A stretch of DNA of 64,000 bases from Flavobacterium johnsoniae UW101 (GCF_000016645.1 NC_009441.1:4836001-4900000), one strand, 5' to 3'. Shown: positions 41,994 through 52,021, numbered from the stretch's first letter. A program made the numbers and translations. The notes: a model not told the origin generated them from the sequence alone.

Positions 41994-44744
41994 TCATTTC
42001 ATATTCAAAACGTAAGTACCAGAAGGTAAAGTTAAAACTGTGCTATTATCTTCTATTTTATAAGTTCCTGAAAATTGAGCTAACTTTTGTTTGTTTACAG
42101 TAACTGATGAAGCATTATGAGTTGGTAAATAAACAACCGCAGAAGTATTTGCAGGAATAGTAATATTCCAAACTAAAGCTTTTTTATCTTTTTTCCAGTC
42201 ACTTTTGATTGTTCCGTAAATTGATTCGTATGAAGCATTTACATAAGTTAATCCGGCATTAAAATCAGGTTTCATGATAATTTGTTTGAAACCCGGTGTT
42301 TCAGGATTGCTTTTGATTCCTGCCATATTTTCGTAATACCAAATCAGTAAATCGCCTAAAAGCATGACGTGATTTTGCGAATTCATTGCCGGATCGGCAG
42401 TATTTCCGTTCCAAAGTTCCCAAATGGTTGTGGCGCCGTTTTCAACCATATAACCCCAGCTTGGGTATGTTTTATTTGAGGCTAATTTGAAAGCCAAATC
42501 GCCACGACCAAAATTGGTTAATGTTCGCATTAAAAACTGTGTTCCAATAACTCCCGTGCTTACGTGACCGTTTTTTGTCACTTCCACTTCGTGTACCAGA
42601 TTTTCGAAAACTTTTTGCTGTAATTCTTCTGGAACCATTCCGAAAGTCAAAGGCAGTAAATTGGCTGTTACGGTATTATTGGCATAATTATTTTTTGATG
42701 GATTAAAGTATTTAGCGTTGAATGCTTTTTTGATTCTCGAAGCTAATTCGTCATAATGTTTAATGTCATTTTGTGCATTGGCAATAACAGCAAACTTTTT
42801 CATGATATTTAGAAGCTGATAATAAAACGCACTCGAAATCAATTCGCCGTCCGTTAAACGAGAAGGATCTTTCGAACGGATTAATTCCAAAGATTCAGGC
42901 GGAACACACCAATCGCCGTATTTGTCTTTGGTCATGATATCATCAACTAAATAGTTTTCTTCCATATAGTCCATCCATTTTTTCATAGACGGATACTGTT
43001 TTTCTACTACTTTTTTGTCTCCAAATTGCTGATACAGCATATCAGCAACTGTAATATACGTTCCCGGCCAAGTCACATTATCTCCGTAATAACGCCAGAA
43101 AGCTGGTGCCACATCTGGAAGTCCGCCATCAATAGTTTGTGAGTTTTTAATATCATCTAACCATTTTGCATATAAAGTCTGATTATCAAATAAAAAACTT
43201 TCTCCGTAAGCTCCCGTTGTTCTGTCTCCCAACCAAGGCTGACGCTCATTTCGTTGCGGACAATCAATTGGCATTCCTTTATAATTCCCGCTGATTCCCC
43301 ACCAAGCATTCTTAAAAATCTGATTCATAATTGGGTTTGACGAATCAAAAGTTCCTGTTGTGGCAATGTCATCATAAACGACTTTTCCAACGAAATTTTC
43401 TAAAGTAGGTTTTGTTTTGAAACCTGAAATCTCCACAAATCGAAATCCGTGAAAAATAAAACGAGGTTCCCAAACTTCTTCGCCTTCACCTTTTAACGTA
43501 TAAATATCAGTTGTTTTGGCATCACGAAGATTGGCAATATACAACGAACCATCTGGCTGTAAGGATTCGGCAAATTTCATTGTGATTTTATCTCCAGCAT
43601 TTCCTTTCACTTTCAATTGTAACCAGCCCACCATATTTTGCCCCATATCTAAGATATAAGTTCCTTTTGATGTTTGTTTGATCGAAATAGGTTTTACTTC
43701 ACGTTTTATCTTCATATTCGCCGACATCTGTCCTTCGTAGAATCCGCCCGGTTCCTGAACATATTCTGCCGAAAGCCATTTTTTATCATTGAAATTAATG
43801 GTATTCCAGCCTTTCATTTCTTTACGGGCATCATATTCTTCACCATCGTATTCGTTGTTCGATAAAATCGGACCGTCAGTTGTGATTTTCCAAGTATCAT
43901 CTGTTCTGATTACGTCTTTACTTCCGTCTGTATATTCCACAAACAACTGCAAAGCCATTTTCGGATACCCAAAAGTTTTGATTTTATAAGGTTTATAATC
44001 TTGACGCATCGTAAAAAAACGTCCGTTTCCTAAAATCGTTCCCAACGCATTTTTACCTTCCTGCAATTGCGAAGTCACATCAAAAACATTGTATTTCACG
44101 TTCTTAGTATAATCCGTAGGAACTGGTGCTAAAACCTGATCTCCAATTTTATTTCCGTTAATGTATAACTCGTACAAGCCCATTCCCATGATATAAACCT
44201 TGGCACTTTTGACTTTCTTTTTCAAGTCAATTTCTTTTCTTAAATATCTCGCTGATAATCGTGAATACTGCGAAATACTATCTCCTGGAGAAGTTTTTTC
44301 ATAACCAATCCATCGTGTTGATTTCCAATCAGCATAAGTCAAAATTCCGATGCTAAAATGTGCTGTTTCTTTTGATTGAATTTCTCCTTTATTGGTAAAA
44401 ATCATTACTTTCCAATAAACATCTTGTCTATCTTTTAGCTTTTTTCCGTTATAAATTACATTTACAGATTCGTCGCTTTGTACCTTTCCGCTATCCCATA
44501 AATCTGCGTTTCCTGCATTTAGTTTTTCTAAAGACGAAGAAGCTAAAATTTGATAATGAGTTTGTTTTACATCATTAATATCTGCTTTAATTTTCCAGCT
44601 CAATCTTGGCTGTAAAACGTCAATTCCTTCTGGATTCGTTAGCATTTCGCATTTTAAATCACTCACAATTATTTTGGTTTGGGCTTTCGCCGAAATTGTG
44701 AAAAGTGAAATGATTAAGGTAAGATGTAAAAAAAACTTTTTCAT
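41994..44744 (-). CDS. Alpha-L-rhamnosidase (GH78), copy 1
   Basis: 916 residues with a signal peptide ending SAKAQ. An N-terminal fibronectin-like domain (about 25-130, LTNPEGIDVLQPRLSWKI) is followed by the rhamnosidase N domain (about 160-330, MGMGLYELYINGNKIGDQVLAP), a beta-sandwich (YILDMGQNMVGWLQLKVKG) and an (alpha/alpha)6 barrel (about 480-830). GMPIDCPQRNERQPWLGD is the acid-containing GH78 signature and NGATTIWELWNG carries the base Glu. It removes alpha-linked L-rhamnose from rhamnogalacturonan. The second GH78 at 52143 has a more canonical CPQREKLGWL and may have a different linkage. Confidence 0.92.
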   Translation of the reverse strand: MKKFFLHLTLIISLFTISAKAQTKIIVSDLKCEMLTNPEGIDVLQPRLSWKIKADINDVKQTHYQILASSSLEKLNAGNADLWDSGKVQSDESVNVIYNGKKLKDRQDVYWKVMIFTNKGEIQSKETAHFSIGILTYADWKSTRWIGYEKTSPGDSISQYSRLSARYLRKEIDLKKKVKSAKVYIMGMGLYELYINGNKIGDQVLAPVPTDYTKNVKYNVFDVTSQLQEGKNALGTILGNGRFFTMRQDYKPYKIKTFGYPKMALQLFVEYTDGSKDVIRTDDTWKITTDGPILSNNEYDGEEYDARKEMKGWNTINFNDKKWLSAEYVQEPGGFYEGQMSANMKIKREVKPISIKQTSKGTYILDMGQNMVGWLQLKVKGNAGDKITMKFAESLQPDGSLYIANLRDAKTTDIYTLKGEGEEVWEPRFIFHGFRFVEISGFKTKPTLENFVGKVVYDDIATTGTFDSSNPIMNQIFKNAWWGISGNYKGMPIDCPQRNERQPWLGDRTTGAYGESFLFDNQTLYAKWLDDIKNSQTIDGGLPDVAPAFWRYYGDNVTWPGTYITVADMLYQQFGDKKVVEKQYPSMKKWMDYMEENYLVDDIMTKDKYGDWCVPPESLELIRSKDPSRLTDGELISSAFYYQLLNIMKKFAVIANAQNDIKHYDELASRIKKAFNAKYFNPSKNNYANNTVTANLLPLTFGMVPEELQQKVFENLVHEVEVTKNGHVSTGVIGTQFLMRTLTNFGRGDLAFKLASNKTYPSWGYMVENGATTIWELWNGNTADPAMNSQNHVMLLGDLLIWYYENMAGIKSNPETPGFKQIIMKPDFNAGLTYVNASYESIYGTIKSDWKKDKKALVWNITIPANTSAVVYLPTHNASSVTVNKQKLAQFSGTYKIEDNSTVLTLPSGTYVLNMK

Positions 44745-44765
44745 GGTATTGTTTAAATAATGTCA

Positions 44766-44919
44766 AGTCCCAGAGGGACGATATATTTATAGATTTTATA
44801 ATAGTTAGTTCGATAAGCCCCAGCGGGGTGACATAATTTTCTATAGGTATCGCTCCGCTGGAGCTTTTTATCAATTGGATCTTTATTTTGCTATAAATAT
44901 TAAGCTTCTCCGAAGCTCA
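44766..44919. repeat. REP-like GC-palindrome cluster
   Basis: TCCCAGAGGGA, GCCCCAGCGGGG, GCTCCGCTGGAGC and GCTTCTCCGAAGC with ATATTTATAGA spacers; same family as 22679-23127. Confidence 0.75.
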
Positions 44920-44930
44920 AAATTAGATTG

Positions 44931-46019
44931 TTAATGATTTATAAATCGTCTTAATTTATCCAATGTGCTTAAACTCTCAAAAGCAACTTTATTTTGCTCC
45001 AATAACTTACTTGTTTCCCAGCGTATTTTCCACTCTGGATCTTTCAGCTTTTGTCTCAGCTTCGATACTATAGTTGGATTACTCTTTAAAACCTGTTCAT
45101 CAATCCAATCAGGAAGAAATTCCAAAGCATTTAAACGAGTTTCAAATTCTTTATGATCTAAACCCTTTAACAGTATTTCTCTAACCCTTTCTGCAGGATA
45201 AGAATCTATTGTCTCGACTATAATCTCATTAATAACAGAAGAAAGTTCCTTAACTTTATTTTGCTCTAATCCTATTTGGTAAACCCTTCTGAATTCATTT
45301 GAAAGAAAATCTGCCCATTTATCAAGATCTTCATCCTCACTCAATGCATAGTAGACAAATCTAACTTTATCAGGCTGTGCATAAATATTATTTTCACAAA
45401 AACGCTTTACCTCCTCTAGATCTTTTACCGCCAATTTCTGAATGTCTTTAATCGCTTCTTCAGATTCCTCATATTCAAGATCGTAATATTCATCTAGAGT
45501 GATGATCTGGTCAAAATCATGTATAGGTTGGTAAACTACTTTATTTTCGCTCATAGTGCTTGGTATAAACTTTGGAGTATATTTTTTAAGAAGTTCTTTA
45601 ATTTCATTTTCAGATACATCGTAATCATCTATTTTTATTTCGATCGTTTTCTGTTTATAAACAAAAGTGAGATAAAACTCCTTGTATGACAAATTGTACT
45701 TTGCCGTGTGTTCTGTTTTCACGATAACTCTTGGAAATATAATATCTTTCCATTCATAAAAAATCTCATTAAGTTCTAATCCTTCTTTTGAGAATATTAT
45801 TTTTTTATGAAAATTAAAGAGCGTCATTACCGCTTTTTTCCCATAAACGATGATAAACAAAACAGCAACAATTGGTAATATTAAATTGCTAAATTTAAAT
45901 GTAAATTTTTCAACATTTATAAGTGATAAAAAGTAAATCCCTAAAACCACAAATACCATATTCCATATAATATGAAATACACCACCTTTGATTGAATAAC
46001 TTAATACTGTTTTCTCCAA
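44931..46019 (-). CDS. Membrane-anchored protein with C-terminal HEAT-like helices
   Basis: 362 residues. Two membrane helices near 13-33 and 45-65, then a PH/YcxB-like beta domain (about 75-150, KEFYLTFVYKQKTIEIKIDDYDV), a charged helical middle and a C-terminal HEAT-like segment (HKEFETRLNALEFLPDWIDE, LRQKLKDPEWKIRWETSKLL). No enzymatic motif is seen. It lacks an export signal for the periplasm and does not look like a glycan gene, although it is embedded in the locus. Confidence 0.55.
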   Translation of the reverse strand: MEKTVLSYSIKGGVFHIIWNMVFVVLGIYFLSLINVEKFTFKFSNLILPIVAVLFIIVYGKKAVMTLFNFHKKIIFSKEGLELNEIFYEWKDIIFPRVIVKTEHTAKYNLSYKEFYLTFVYKQKTIEIKIDDYDVSENEIKELLKKYTPKFIPSTMSENKVVYQPIHDFDQIITLDEYYDLEYEESEEAIKDIQKLAVKDLEEVKRFCENNIYAQPDKVRFVYYALSEDEDLDKWADFLSNEFRRVYQIGLEQNKVKELSSVINEIIVETIDSYPAERVREILLKGLDHKEFETRLNALEFLPDWIDEQVLKSNPTIVSKLRQKLKDPEWKIRWETSKLLEQNKVAFESLSTLDKLRRFINH

Positions 46020-46055
46020 ATTTTATTCTTAACTAAATCAACTTATTAGCGTATC

Positions 46056-46087
46056 AAACCCGACAGGTTTTAAAAACCTGTTGGGTT
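46056..46087. repeat. AAACCCGACAGGTTT palindrome
   Basis: Near-perfect 32-bp palindrome (ACAGGTTT...AAACCTGT inside AAACCC...GGGTTT), a short relative of the 35941 element. Confidence 0.6.
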
Positions 46088-46092
46088 TATAA

Positions 46093-47661
46093 CTAATTTG
46101 AAATCACACGCTCCAATTTCTCAGAAACTGCAATTTCCTTTCCGTTTTTAAAGATTCTAAAACCTTTTCCTTTTTTATATTTTTCTCCTGTTTTATCCCA
46201 AAGAATGGTAATAATATTGCCGTGATACAGAACATTGTCAAGACAAAACCAATCCCATTTTTCTTGTGGAATCAACGGATTTACTTCTATCTTTTCATCT
46301 GCTCTCGGACGTAAACCAATCAATCCTGTAATCACCAAATCATTAAAAGTCGAATGATTATAATAACGGCTTCTTTCTTTGTCTCCCATTAACCAATAAC
46401 CCGTTGTTTCATCCAAATACTCGCCAAGATAAGGTTTTCCTCTATAATATTGTGATTGAACATACAATTCCATCTGTTTGAAATAATCGGGTTTGGCTAC
46501 AAAGTTCTGATTGTAATTATTCAAAACATTACCTAAAGCCGTTAACGTCTGCGAACTTGCAAATGGCCAAATCGCGCCGTCCCATTCGCAGGTTCCTGTT
46601 CCGTGTGTTCTAAATCTTGGACTTCTTCTTTCAGCCGTTGTCAAACCAAACGGAGCCGAAAATCCTTTTTCATCCTTAATCTGTTCCCAGGCTTTTTCAA
46701 AACCTTTACCTTTTTCAGGAAGATTAAAATACCAAGGAATAAATCCTATTGCTTCTCGAACTTGTGCTAAAGTATCTTTTTCTGTTAAAGTTTCAAAAAA
46801 TTCGCTTTTCTGATTCCATAATTTGGTTTCTACTAATTTTTGCAGAACATCAGCTTTCGCTTTGAATTTGTTTTCTGCTTCCTTATCACCTTTCAATTCA
46901 GCCATTTTAGAAATTGCCATAGCATTCCCGTACATATAACTGTTTATCGTTGGTCTTGCATTTTGTACTTTACGCCCACCACTTAAGGATTCTTCCATTC
47001 CATCTTTCACATCATGTTGCCAAAACAAACCATCTTTACGCTGACGGTCTTTTTCCCAAACGGCATAATCTGTAACCATGTCTGGATATAAATCCAATAA
47101 GAATTTTTCATCTTTATTCACCAAATAACGATTATATAAAGCATCGGCTGTCCAACTGCTGAATTTATACAATTTGTTCATTGGTTTTCCATCATTTCCT
47201 CGGTACCAAAGTTTCACATCCTGCTCGATATATTTCGGATCATGAACCCATCTGAATTCGTTGATATGATGCCCCAAAGCACAACTAATCATATTGTATT
47301 TATCGGCATACGAACGATCGACTAAAAACTCTGTGATCGCAAATCCCTGTGGTGTATTTTTGATATGTTTACGAACGCTCCACCATCTGAAATAATAGAT
47401 TTCCTCAAAATTCTGCTGTGGACATTCAAACAACGGAATATTCTTTTCCATCCAAGCCCAAGCGCTGTCATTCGGAATTGCAAACTTCAAATTTTCATCT
47501 TCCATTGTGTTGAAATAATCCACATAATGTTTGAAGTTTTTTTCTTTTAAAATAACCCATTTTCCTTTTTGTGAATGTTCCACAGTCGATTTGCAACCAC
47601 TGTTTATACAAGCAACGACAACTGAAAGCGTAATTATTTTATGTTTAAAATGTTGTAACAT
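46093..47661 (-). CDS. Lipoprotein hydrolase with (alpha/alpha)6-type toroid
   Basis: 522 residues, lipobox INSGC (Cys23). Aromatic/acidic motifs typical of helical-toroid glycosidases (trehalase/GH63/MGH1-like) run through it: YYFRWWSVRKHI, SSWTADALYNRYL, MVTDYAVWEKDRQRKDGLFWQHD, NSYMYGNAMAISKMAEL, GTGTCEWDGAIWPFASSQTLTAL and GYWLMGDKERSRYYNHSTFNDLVI. In these folds an Asp/Glu pair near the central pore does the chemistry, and Asp in KDGLFWQHD and Glu in TCEWDG are candidates. The exact CAZy family is unclear; a GH142-like beta-arabinofuranosidase or a mannosidase-like enzyme are possibilities. Confidence 0.65.
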   Translation of the reverse strand: MLQHFKHKIITLSVVVACINSGCKSTVEHSQKGKWVILKEKNFKHYVDYFNTMEDENLKFAIPNDSAWAWMEKNIPLFECPQQNFEEIYYFRWWSVRKHIKNTPQGFAITEFLVDRSYADKYNMISCALGHHINEFRWVHDPKYIEQDVKLWYRGNDGKPMNKLYKFSSWTADALYNRYLVNKDEKFLLDLYPDMVTDYAVWEKDRQRKDGLFWQHDVKDGMEESLSGGRKVQNARPTINSYMYGNAMAISKMAELKGDKEAENKFKAKADVLQKLVETKLWNQKSEFFETLTEKDTLAQVREAIGFIPWYFNLPEKGKGFEKAWEQIKDEKGFSAPFGLTTAERRSPRFRTHGTGTCEWDGAIWPFASSQTLTALGNVLNNYNQNFVAKPDYFKQMELYVQSQYYRGKPYLGEYLDETTGYWLMGDKERSRYYNHSTFNDLVITGLIGLRPRADEKIEVNPLIPQEKWDWFCLDNVLYHGNIITILWDKTGEKYKKGKGFRIFKNGKEIAVSEKLERVISN

Positions 47662-47698
47662 ATTCTGTTTTTATTTTATTCTTTTTACTCAATCTTGC

Positions 47699-47794
47699 CA
47701 TTTCGACGAAGGAGAAATCTTCGTTAGAAATTTGACAAAGATTGGCGACTCATTTTGCGGAGTTACTTGTGGAGATTTCTCCTTCGTCGAAATG
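47699..47794. repeat. GACGAAGGAGAAATC perfect inverted repeat
   Basis: The arms 47699-47720 and 47773-47794 are perfect 22-bp inverted complements around a 52-nt interior. Copies are at 59878-59975 and, as a half, at 14715-14753. Confidence 0.85.
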
Positions 47795-47847
47795 ACAAAT
47801 ATGACGTGTTATTATATTTTCTTATATAACTTATATGGTTCAAAAAA

Positions 47848-50298
47848 TTAATTCCCCGAAAAAGTATAAGTCTGCCCTGCTTTCATATTCACATCGTAAA
47901 TATTGTAAGTTGGCAATTGTACTTTAGGCAATTTTGCTTCTTTAGAAATAATTGGTTTCTTTACTTCTACATCGTAAAACAAGGGATTCGGATTCTTTCC
48001 TTTTGCTTTTTTAAGCGAAGAACCTTTTAAAGTATTTTCTACTTTTAATCTACAGTTTCCTCCAATTTTCGAATAGATTTTTAACTCCGAAACTTTATTG
48101 TTTTTCCAAGTCATATCAATTACAAATCCGCCTCTGGCCACCAAACCTTTAATACTTCCGTCTTTCCATACAGTTGGCAAAGCTGGCAATAAATGAATCG
48201 CCTCTTCCTGACTCTGCATCAGCATTTCAGCAAAACCGGCTGTACATCCAAAATTTCCATCGATTTGAAAAGGCTGATGCGCGTCTAACATATTCGGATA
48301 CGTTCCGCCACCTTTTCTCTGATCCGCTGTTACCAAATGCAATTGATCCTGAATCAATTTATAAGCGTGATTTCCGTCTAATAATCTCGCCCACAAATTC
48401 ACTTTCCACCCCATTGACCAGCCAGTAGATTCGTCTGTTCTGTAAATCAAGGATTGTTTAGCAGCTTCAAATAATTCAGGTGTTTTAATTGCTGAAATCT
48501 GATTACTTGGATACAATCCGTACAAATGCGAAACGTGTCTGTGATTGTCTTTTGGGTTATCCCAATCGTCCTGCCATTCCTGCAACTGATTGTATTTCCC
48601 AATTTTCATTGGAGGCATTTTAGCTAAAGCATCGCTCACTTTTTTGGCATAAGCCACATCTGGCGAAACCAAAGCCGAAGCTTCGATAACATGTGTAAAC
48701 AAATCAAAAACCAGCTGATTATCCATTGTTGTTCCTGATGCAATTGTTGCTTTTCCTGTTCCGCCTGCGTGTGTGTTTTCAGGAGAACTCGAAGGAACAA
48801 CAACTAAATATTTTGTATTAGGATCAATAACCATAAAATCCAAAAAGAAATCGGCCGCACCTTTCATGATTGGATAAATTTCTACTAAATACTTTTTGTC
48901 TCCTGTATATAAATATCTTTCCCATAAATCCTGACAAACCCAAGCGCCACCTGTCGGCCACATTCCCGACGCAGCTGAATCTACCGGAGCTGTAACACGC
49001 CAAATATCAGTGTTGTGATGTAAAACCCAACCGCTGGCATTGTACATTGTTTTGGCAGTTTCTGCACCAGTTACCGCTAACTCTTTTGCCATTTGCACAA
49101 AAGGCTCATGCATTTCCTGCAAATTGGTTACTTGTGCCGGCCAATAATTCATTTCGGCATTGATGTTTGTTGTGTATTTACTATCCCAAGGCGGTGTGAC
49201 CATATCGTTCCAGATTCCTTGCAAATTGGCTGGCTGACCACCTGGTTGCGAACTTGAAATTAAAAGATAACGTCCAAACTGGAAATACAAACTCGCCAAT
49301 TGCGGATCAAATTGTTTAGAGAAATCTCGGATTCTTTCGTTTGTGGGTTTCTTAACCAAATCATTTGAACCTAAATTTAAAGAAACTCTGTTGAAGAATT
49401 TCTGGTAATAATCAACGTGGGCTTTCTTAATCGTTTCAAAATCTTTTACTTCGGCTTTAGCCAAATAATCTTTGCTTTTTGCAATTTCATCTCCTGAAAT
49501 ATCCTGATAATTTTTGAAATTGGTTGCAATCGAAATGTACAAAGTCACTTCATCGGCTTTGTTGATACTTAAAACACCGTTGCTGGCATCGATTTCACCG
49601 CCTTTGTTTTTAGCCGTTAATCGGCCTTGAAATTTTACTTTTCCTTTTACGCCTTCAAAATTAGTTCCAACTCCTGAAAGTATAATCTGGTTTCCTTCTG
49701 TCGAAGCCACCGTTTTATCAATTGGACTGTTCATGAAAACATTACAAGTAATCTGTCCCGGCTGACTAGCAGAAAGTTTCACCACAATAACCTGATCTGA
49801 AAATGCAGTTAGAATTTCTCTTGTAAATTCAACGCCATTTACTTTGTATTTTACTTTTGCCGTAGCATTGCTGATATCTAAATCACGATAATAATCCGCA
49901 TATTTTTGATGTCCTGCGAATGAAATATAAACGCTTCCGAAAGTCTGATACGGCATACCGTCATTGGTTTGCGACATAATATCCTGCGTTGCCAAATCCT
50001 GCGCTTCATCAAATTTTCCGTCAAAAATTAACTGACGAACAATTGGAAGTGCTTTAATAGATTTATTATGTGCATTGCCGTTTGGAGAACCTGCCCAAAT
50101 CGTTTCTTCGTTCAATTGCAAACGTTCTACCGCTGGATCTCCAAAAACCATTGCGCCCAAACGTCCGTTACCTAAAGGTAGAGCTTCGTTCCAGATGGAT
50201 GCGGGTTTATCGTACCATAATTTTAGGTCACTTTGTGCTGTTGCTGTCAAGGAAAAAATTCCAAAACAAATCGCAGTTATTTTAATTTTCAATCCCAT
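47848..50298 (-). CDS. GH95 alpha-L-fucosidase / alpha-L-galactosidase
   Basis: 816 residues with a signal peptide ending TATAQ. The GH95 N-terminal beta domain is clear: LWYDKPASIWNEALPLGNGR, LGAMVFGDPAVERLQLNEET, IWAGSPNG. The (alpha/alpha)6 part has TTNINAEMNYWPAQVTNLQE, GWVLHHNTDIWRV, VVVPSSSPEN and DAHQPFQIDGNFGCTAGFAE, which hold the catalytic Asn/Asp/Glu of the family. GH95 enzymes invert alpha-1,2-L-fucose or, in pectin loci, terminal alpha-L-galactose. With apiosidase and uronidase genes nearby, L-galactose of rhamnogalacturonan II side chain A is the better guess. Confidence 0.92.
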   Translation of the reverse strand: MGLKIKITAICFGIFSLTATAQSDLKLWYDKPASIWNEALPLGNGRLGAMVFGDPAVERLQLNEETIWAGSPNGNAHNKSIKALPIVRQLIFDGKFDEAQDLATQDIMSQTNDGMPYQTFGSVYISFAGHQKYADYYRDLDISNATAKVKYKVNGVEFTREILTAFSDQVIVVKLSASQPGQITCNVFMNSPIDKTVASTEGNQIILSGVGTNFEGVKGKVKFQGRLTAKNKGGEIDASNGVLSINKADEVTLYISIATNFKNYQDISGDEIAKSKDYLAKAEVKDFETIKKAHVDYYQKFFNRVSLNLGSNDLVKKPTNERIRDFSKQFDPQLASLYFQFGRYLLISSSQPGGQPANLQGIWNDMVTPPWDSKYTTNINAEMNYWPAQVTNLQEMHEPFVQMAKELAVTGAETAKTMYNASGWVLHHNTDIWRVTAPVDSAASGMWPTGGAWVCQDLWERYLYTGDKKYLVEIYPIMKGAADFFLDFMVIDPNTKYLVVVPSSSPENTHAGGTGKATIASGTTMDNQLVFDLFTHVIEASALVSPDVAYAKKVSDALAKMPPMKIGKYNQLQEWQDDWDNPKDNHRHVSHLYGLYPSNQISAIKTPELFEAAKQSLIYRTDESTGWSMGWKVNLWARLLDGNHAYKLIQDQLHLVTADQRKGGGTYPNMLDAHQPFQIDGNFGCTAGFAEMLMQSQEEAIHLLPALPTVWKDGSIKGLVARGGFVIDMTWKNNKVSELKIYSKIGGNCRLKVENTLKGSSLKKAKGKNPNPLFYDVEVKKPIISKEAKLPKVQLPTYNIYDVNMKAGQTYTFSGN

Positions 50299-50315
50299 AC
50301 TTATATTTTTTTCTC

Positions 50316-50565
50316 GCCACGAATTTCACGAATTGGCACTAATTCCTTTTTAATTTTTATTTCAATTTCTCTAATTTATTTTGCCACAGATTAAAAGGAT
50401 TTCCACTGATTAAAAATCTGCTAGATCTGCTATCCCGATAGCTATCGGGAGCGTGAAAAAATTTTACTCCCGCAGATTTTGCAGATTAAGGAGATAAAAA
50501 AATCCTTCTAAGCTGTGTAATCTGTGGTAAAAAAATAATTCGTGCCAATTCGTGTAATTCGTGGC
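50316..50565. repeat. Three nested inverted repeats
   Basis: The outermost arms (50316-50339 and 50542-50565) are 24 bp with one mismatch (GCCACGAATT / AATTCGTGGC). Inside them CCACAGATTA faces TAATCTGTGG, then AAATCTGC faces GCAGATTT, and at the centre CCCGATAGCTATCGGG (50434-50449) is a perfect palindrome. The whole spacer could fold into one long cruciform or hairpin. Confidence 0.8.
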
Positions 50566-50573
50566 AAACTCTA

Positions 50574-51992
50574 TTACTTCTTAACCTCGTAAACTTTCAG
50601 ATTTTTTTCTCCAAACATTTCATATAATTTGTTGATGTCTTTCAAAGCGTTTTTCGGCAGTTTTTCACCTTTATCTCCAAAAACAAACAACTTTTCTTTT
50701 GGTTCAATTACACAAGTCGATTCGTCGATTTCGCCTTTGTCGTTCTTCACTTTATCCAAATCTAGATTTAAATATTTCGCCATAAACGGATACAAAGCCA
50801 TACGTTTCGAGATTCCGAAATCATGGCCTTCTTTTCCAAAATGTGCATTTTCGACTAAATCTTTCTTTCCGTATAATTCATACGTTCTTTGGATAAAAGG
50901 AAATTCCAATTCCGGAACTGCCAAAGTCCAGTCTTTTCCATCAGAAACAATCAATTGTGGTTTTGGCGCCATCATTGCAGAGATTTCGGCGTTGTTTGTT
51001 CCGTTTCCACAAAGGTGAATTCCACGACCACTTTCGCATGGACAACCGCCTGAGAAATGAGAAGAAACCATTACAACTGGAGCTGAAACTTTTACTCTGT
51101 CATCAATTGCGGCTAAAAACATCGTGTGCGATCCTCCACCAGAACCTCCAGTAACGCCAACTCTTGTCATATCAGCATCCTTAACTGTTGCCAAATAATC
51201 CAATAAACGAATTCCAGTTAAAACCTGAACCGTAGATGCAATGCTGTTTCTATGTGTTTCTTCTGGAAATTGTAGTAACGATTCTCCCCAAGCAAATAAA
51301 TCGTAACCTACCACAATTGCGCCCATTTTTGCCATCATTGCACAACGATATTGTTCGTCTTTTCTATATCTTCCGTCGCCAAAATGTCCGTCAGGAGTTA
51401 AAATAACAGCTGCTTTTTTATTTAACGGATATGGTTTGTAAATCGATCCTGTCGCATAAACACCAGGCAAAATTTCCAATGCAATATTTTCGACACTGTA
51501 ATCTTTATAAATTCTTTTTGGAGTTAAAAGTGGTTTAGACTTTGGTGTAGGGGGCGCCTTATCCAAACCAAATGATTCAATCATACAAGCTTTTAACTCC
51601 GTTTTACGTTTTTCCCATTCTTCCTTGGTTGAGTAAAGGCTTTCTAAGTAAAACAAGCGTTCCTTTCCTTTATCTACCGAAACTTTATGGTTTTCATACT
51701 TGCGTATGATGTAGGTTCCATCGGGTTGTTTAAAATACATCAATTCAAACGGCGCTAGAATATTAGTCAGCGAAAGTGGCAGATTTCCAGGTTCAATTCT
51801 CCAATCGGAATAATCCAGTTCTTTTCCTTTTAATAAACCTCTGTCGTCGTTGATCGTTACACTAAAAAGAGTTTCTATTTTTTTCAATGTTTCTGATACT
51901 GGCTTTCTAAAATTAGTATCAGAAGTGCTTTGCGCATTGGCAAATGTCAAAGCAAAAATGGAAACTAAGAAGATGTATTTTATTTTTTTCAT
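50574..51992 (-). CDS. Alpha/beta-hydrolase acetyl esterase with STN-like N-terminus
   Basis: 472 residues with a signal peptide ending FANAQ. Residues about 30-100 (LKKIETLFSVTINDDRG, LPLSLTNILAPFELMYFKQ, DGTYIIRKYE) look like the STN fold found at the start of secretins and some TonB receptors. The main domain (about 110-440) is an acetyl-xylan-esterase-like alpha/beta hydrolase: ILTPDGHFGDGRY, GYDLFAWGES, VGVTGGSGGGSHTMF with the nucleophile Ser, VSDGKDW with a likely Asp and GKEGHDFG with the His. It would remove O-acetyl groups from pectin in the periplasm. The STN-like module before an esterase is unusual. Confidence 0.78.
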   Translation of the reverse strand: MKKIKYIFLVSIFALTFANAQSTSDTNFRKPVSETLKKIETLFSVTINDDRGLLKGKELDYSDWRIEPGNLPLSLTNILAPFELMYFKQPDGTYIIRKYENHKVSVDKGKERLFYLESLYSTKEEWEKRKTELKACMIESFGLDKAPPTPKSKPLLTPKRIYKDYSVENIALEILPGVYATGSIYKPYPLNKKAAVILTPDGHFGDGRYRKDEQYRCAMMAKMGAIVVGYDLFAWGESLLQFPEETHRNSIASTVQVLTGIRLLDYLATVKDADMTRVGVTGGSGGGSHTMFLAAIDDRVKVSAPVVMVSSHFSGGCPCESGRGIHLCGNGTNNAEISAMMAPKPQLIVSDGKDWTLAVPELEFPFIQRTYELYGKKDLVENAHFGKEGHDFGISKRMALYPFMAKYLNLDLDKVKNDKGEIDESTCVIEPKEKLFVFGDKGEKLPKNALKDINKLYEMFGEKNLKVYEVKK

Positions 51993-52021
51993 TTTAATAT
52001 TGTTGTGTGTTGGTACGCTGA

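Noticed and set aside
47531..47851. Plus-strand 106-codon ORF across the repeat before GH95
   Set aside because: It runs through the lipoprotein signal region in antisense and the inverted repeat; no coding signature.
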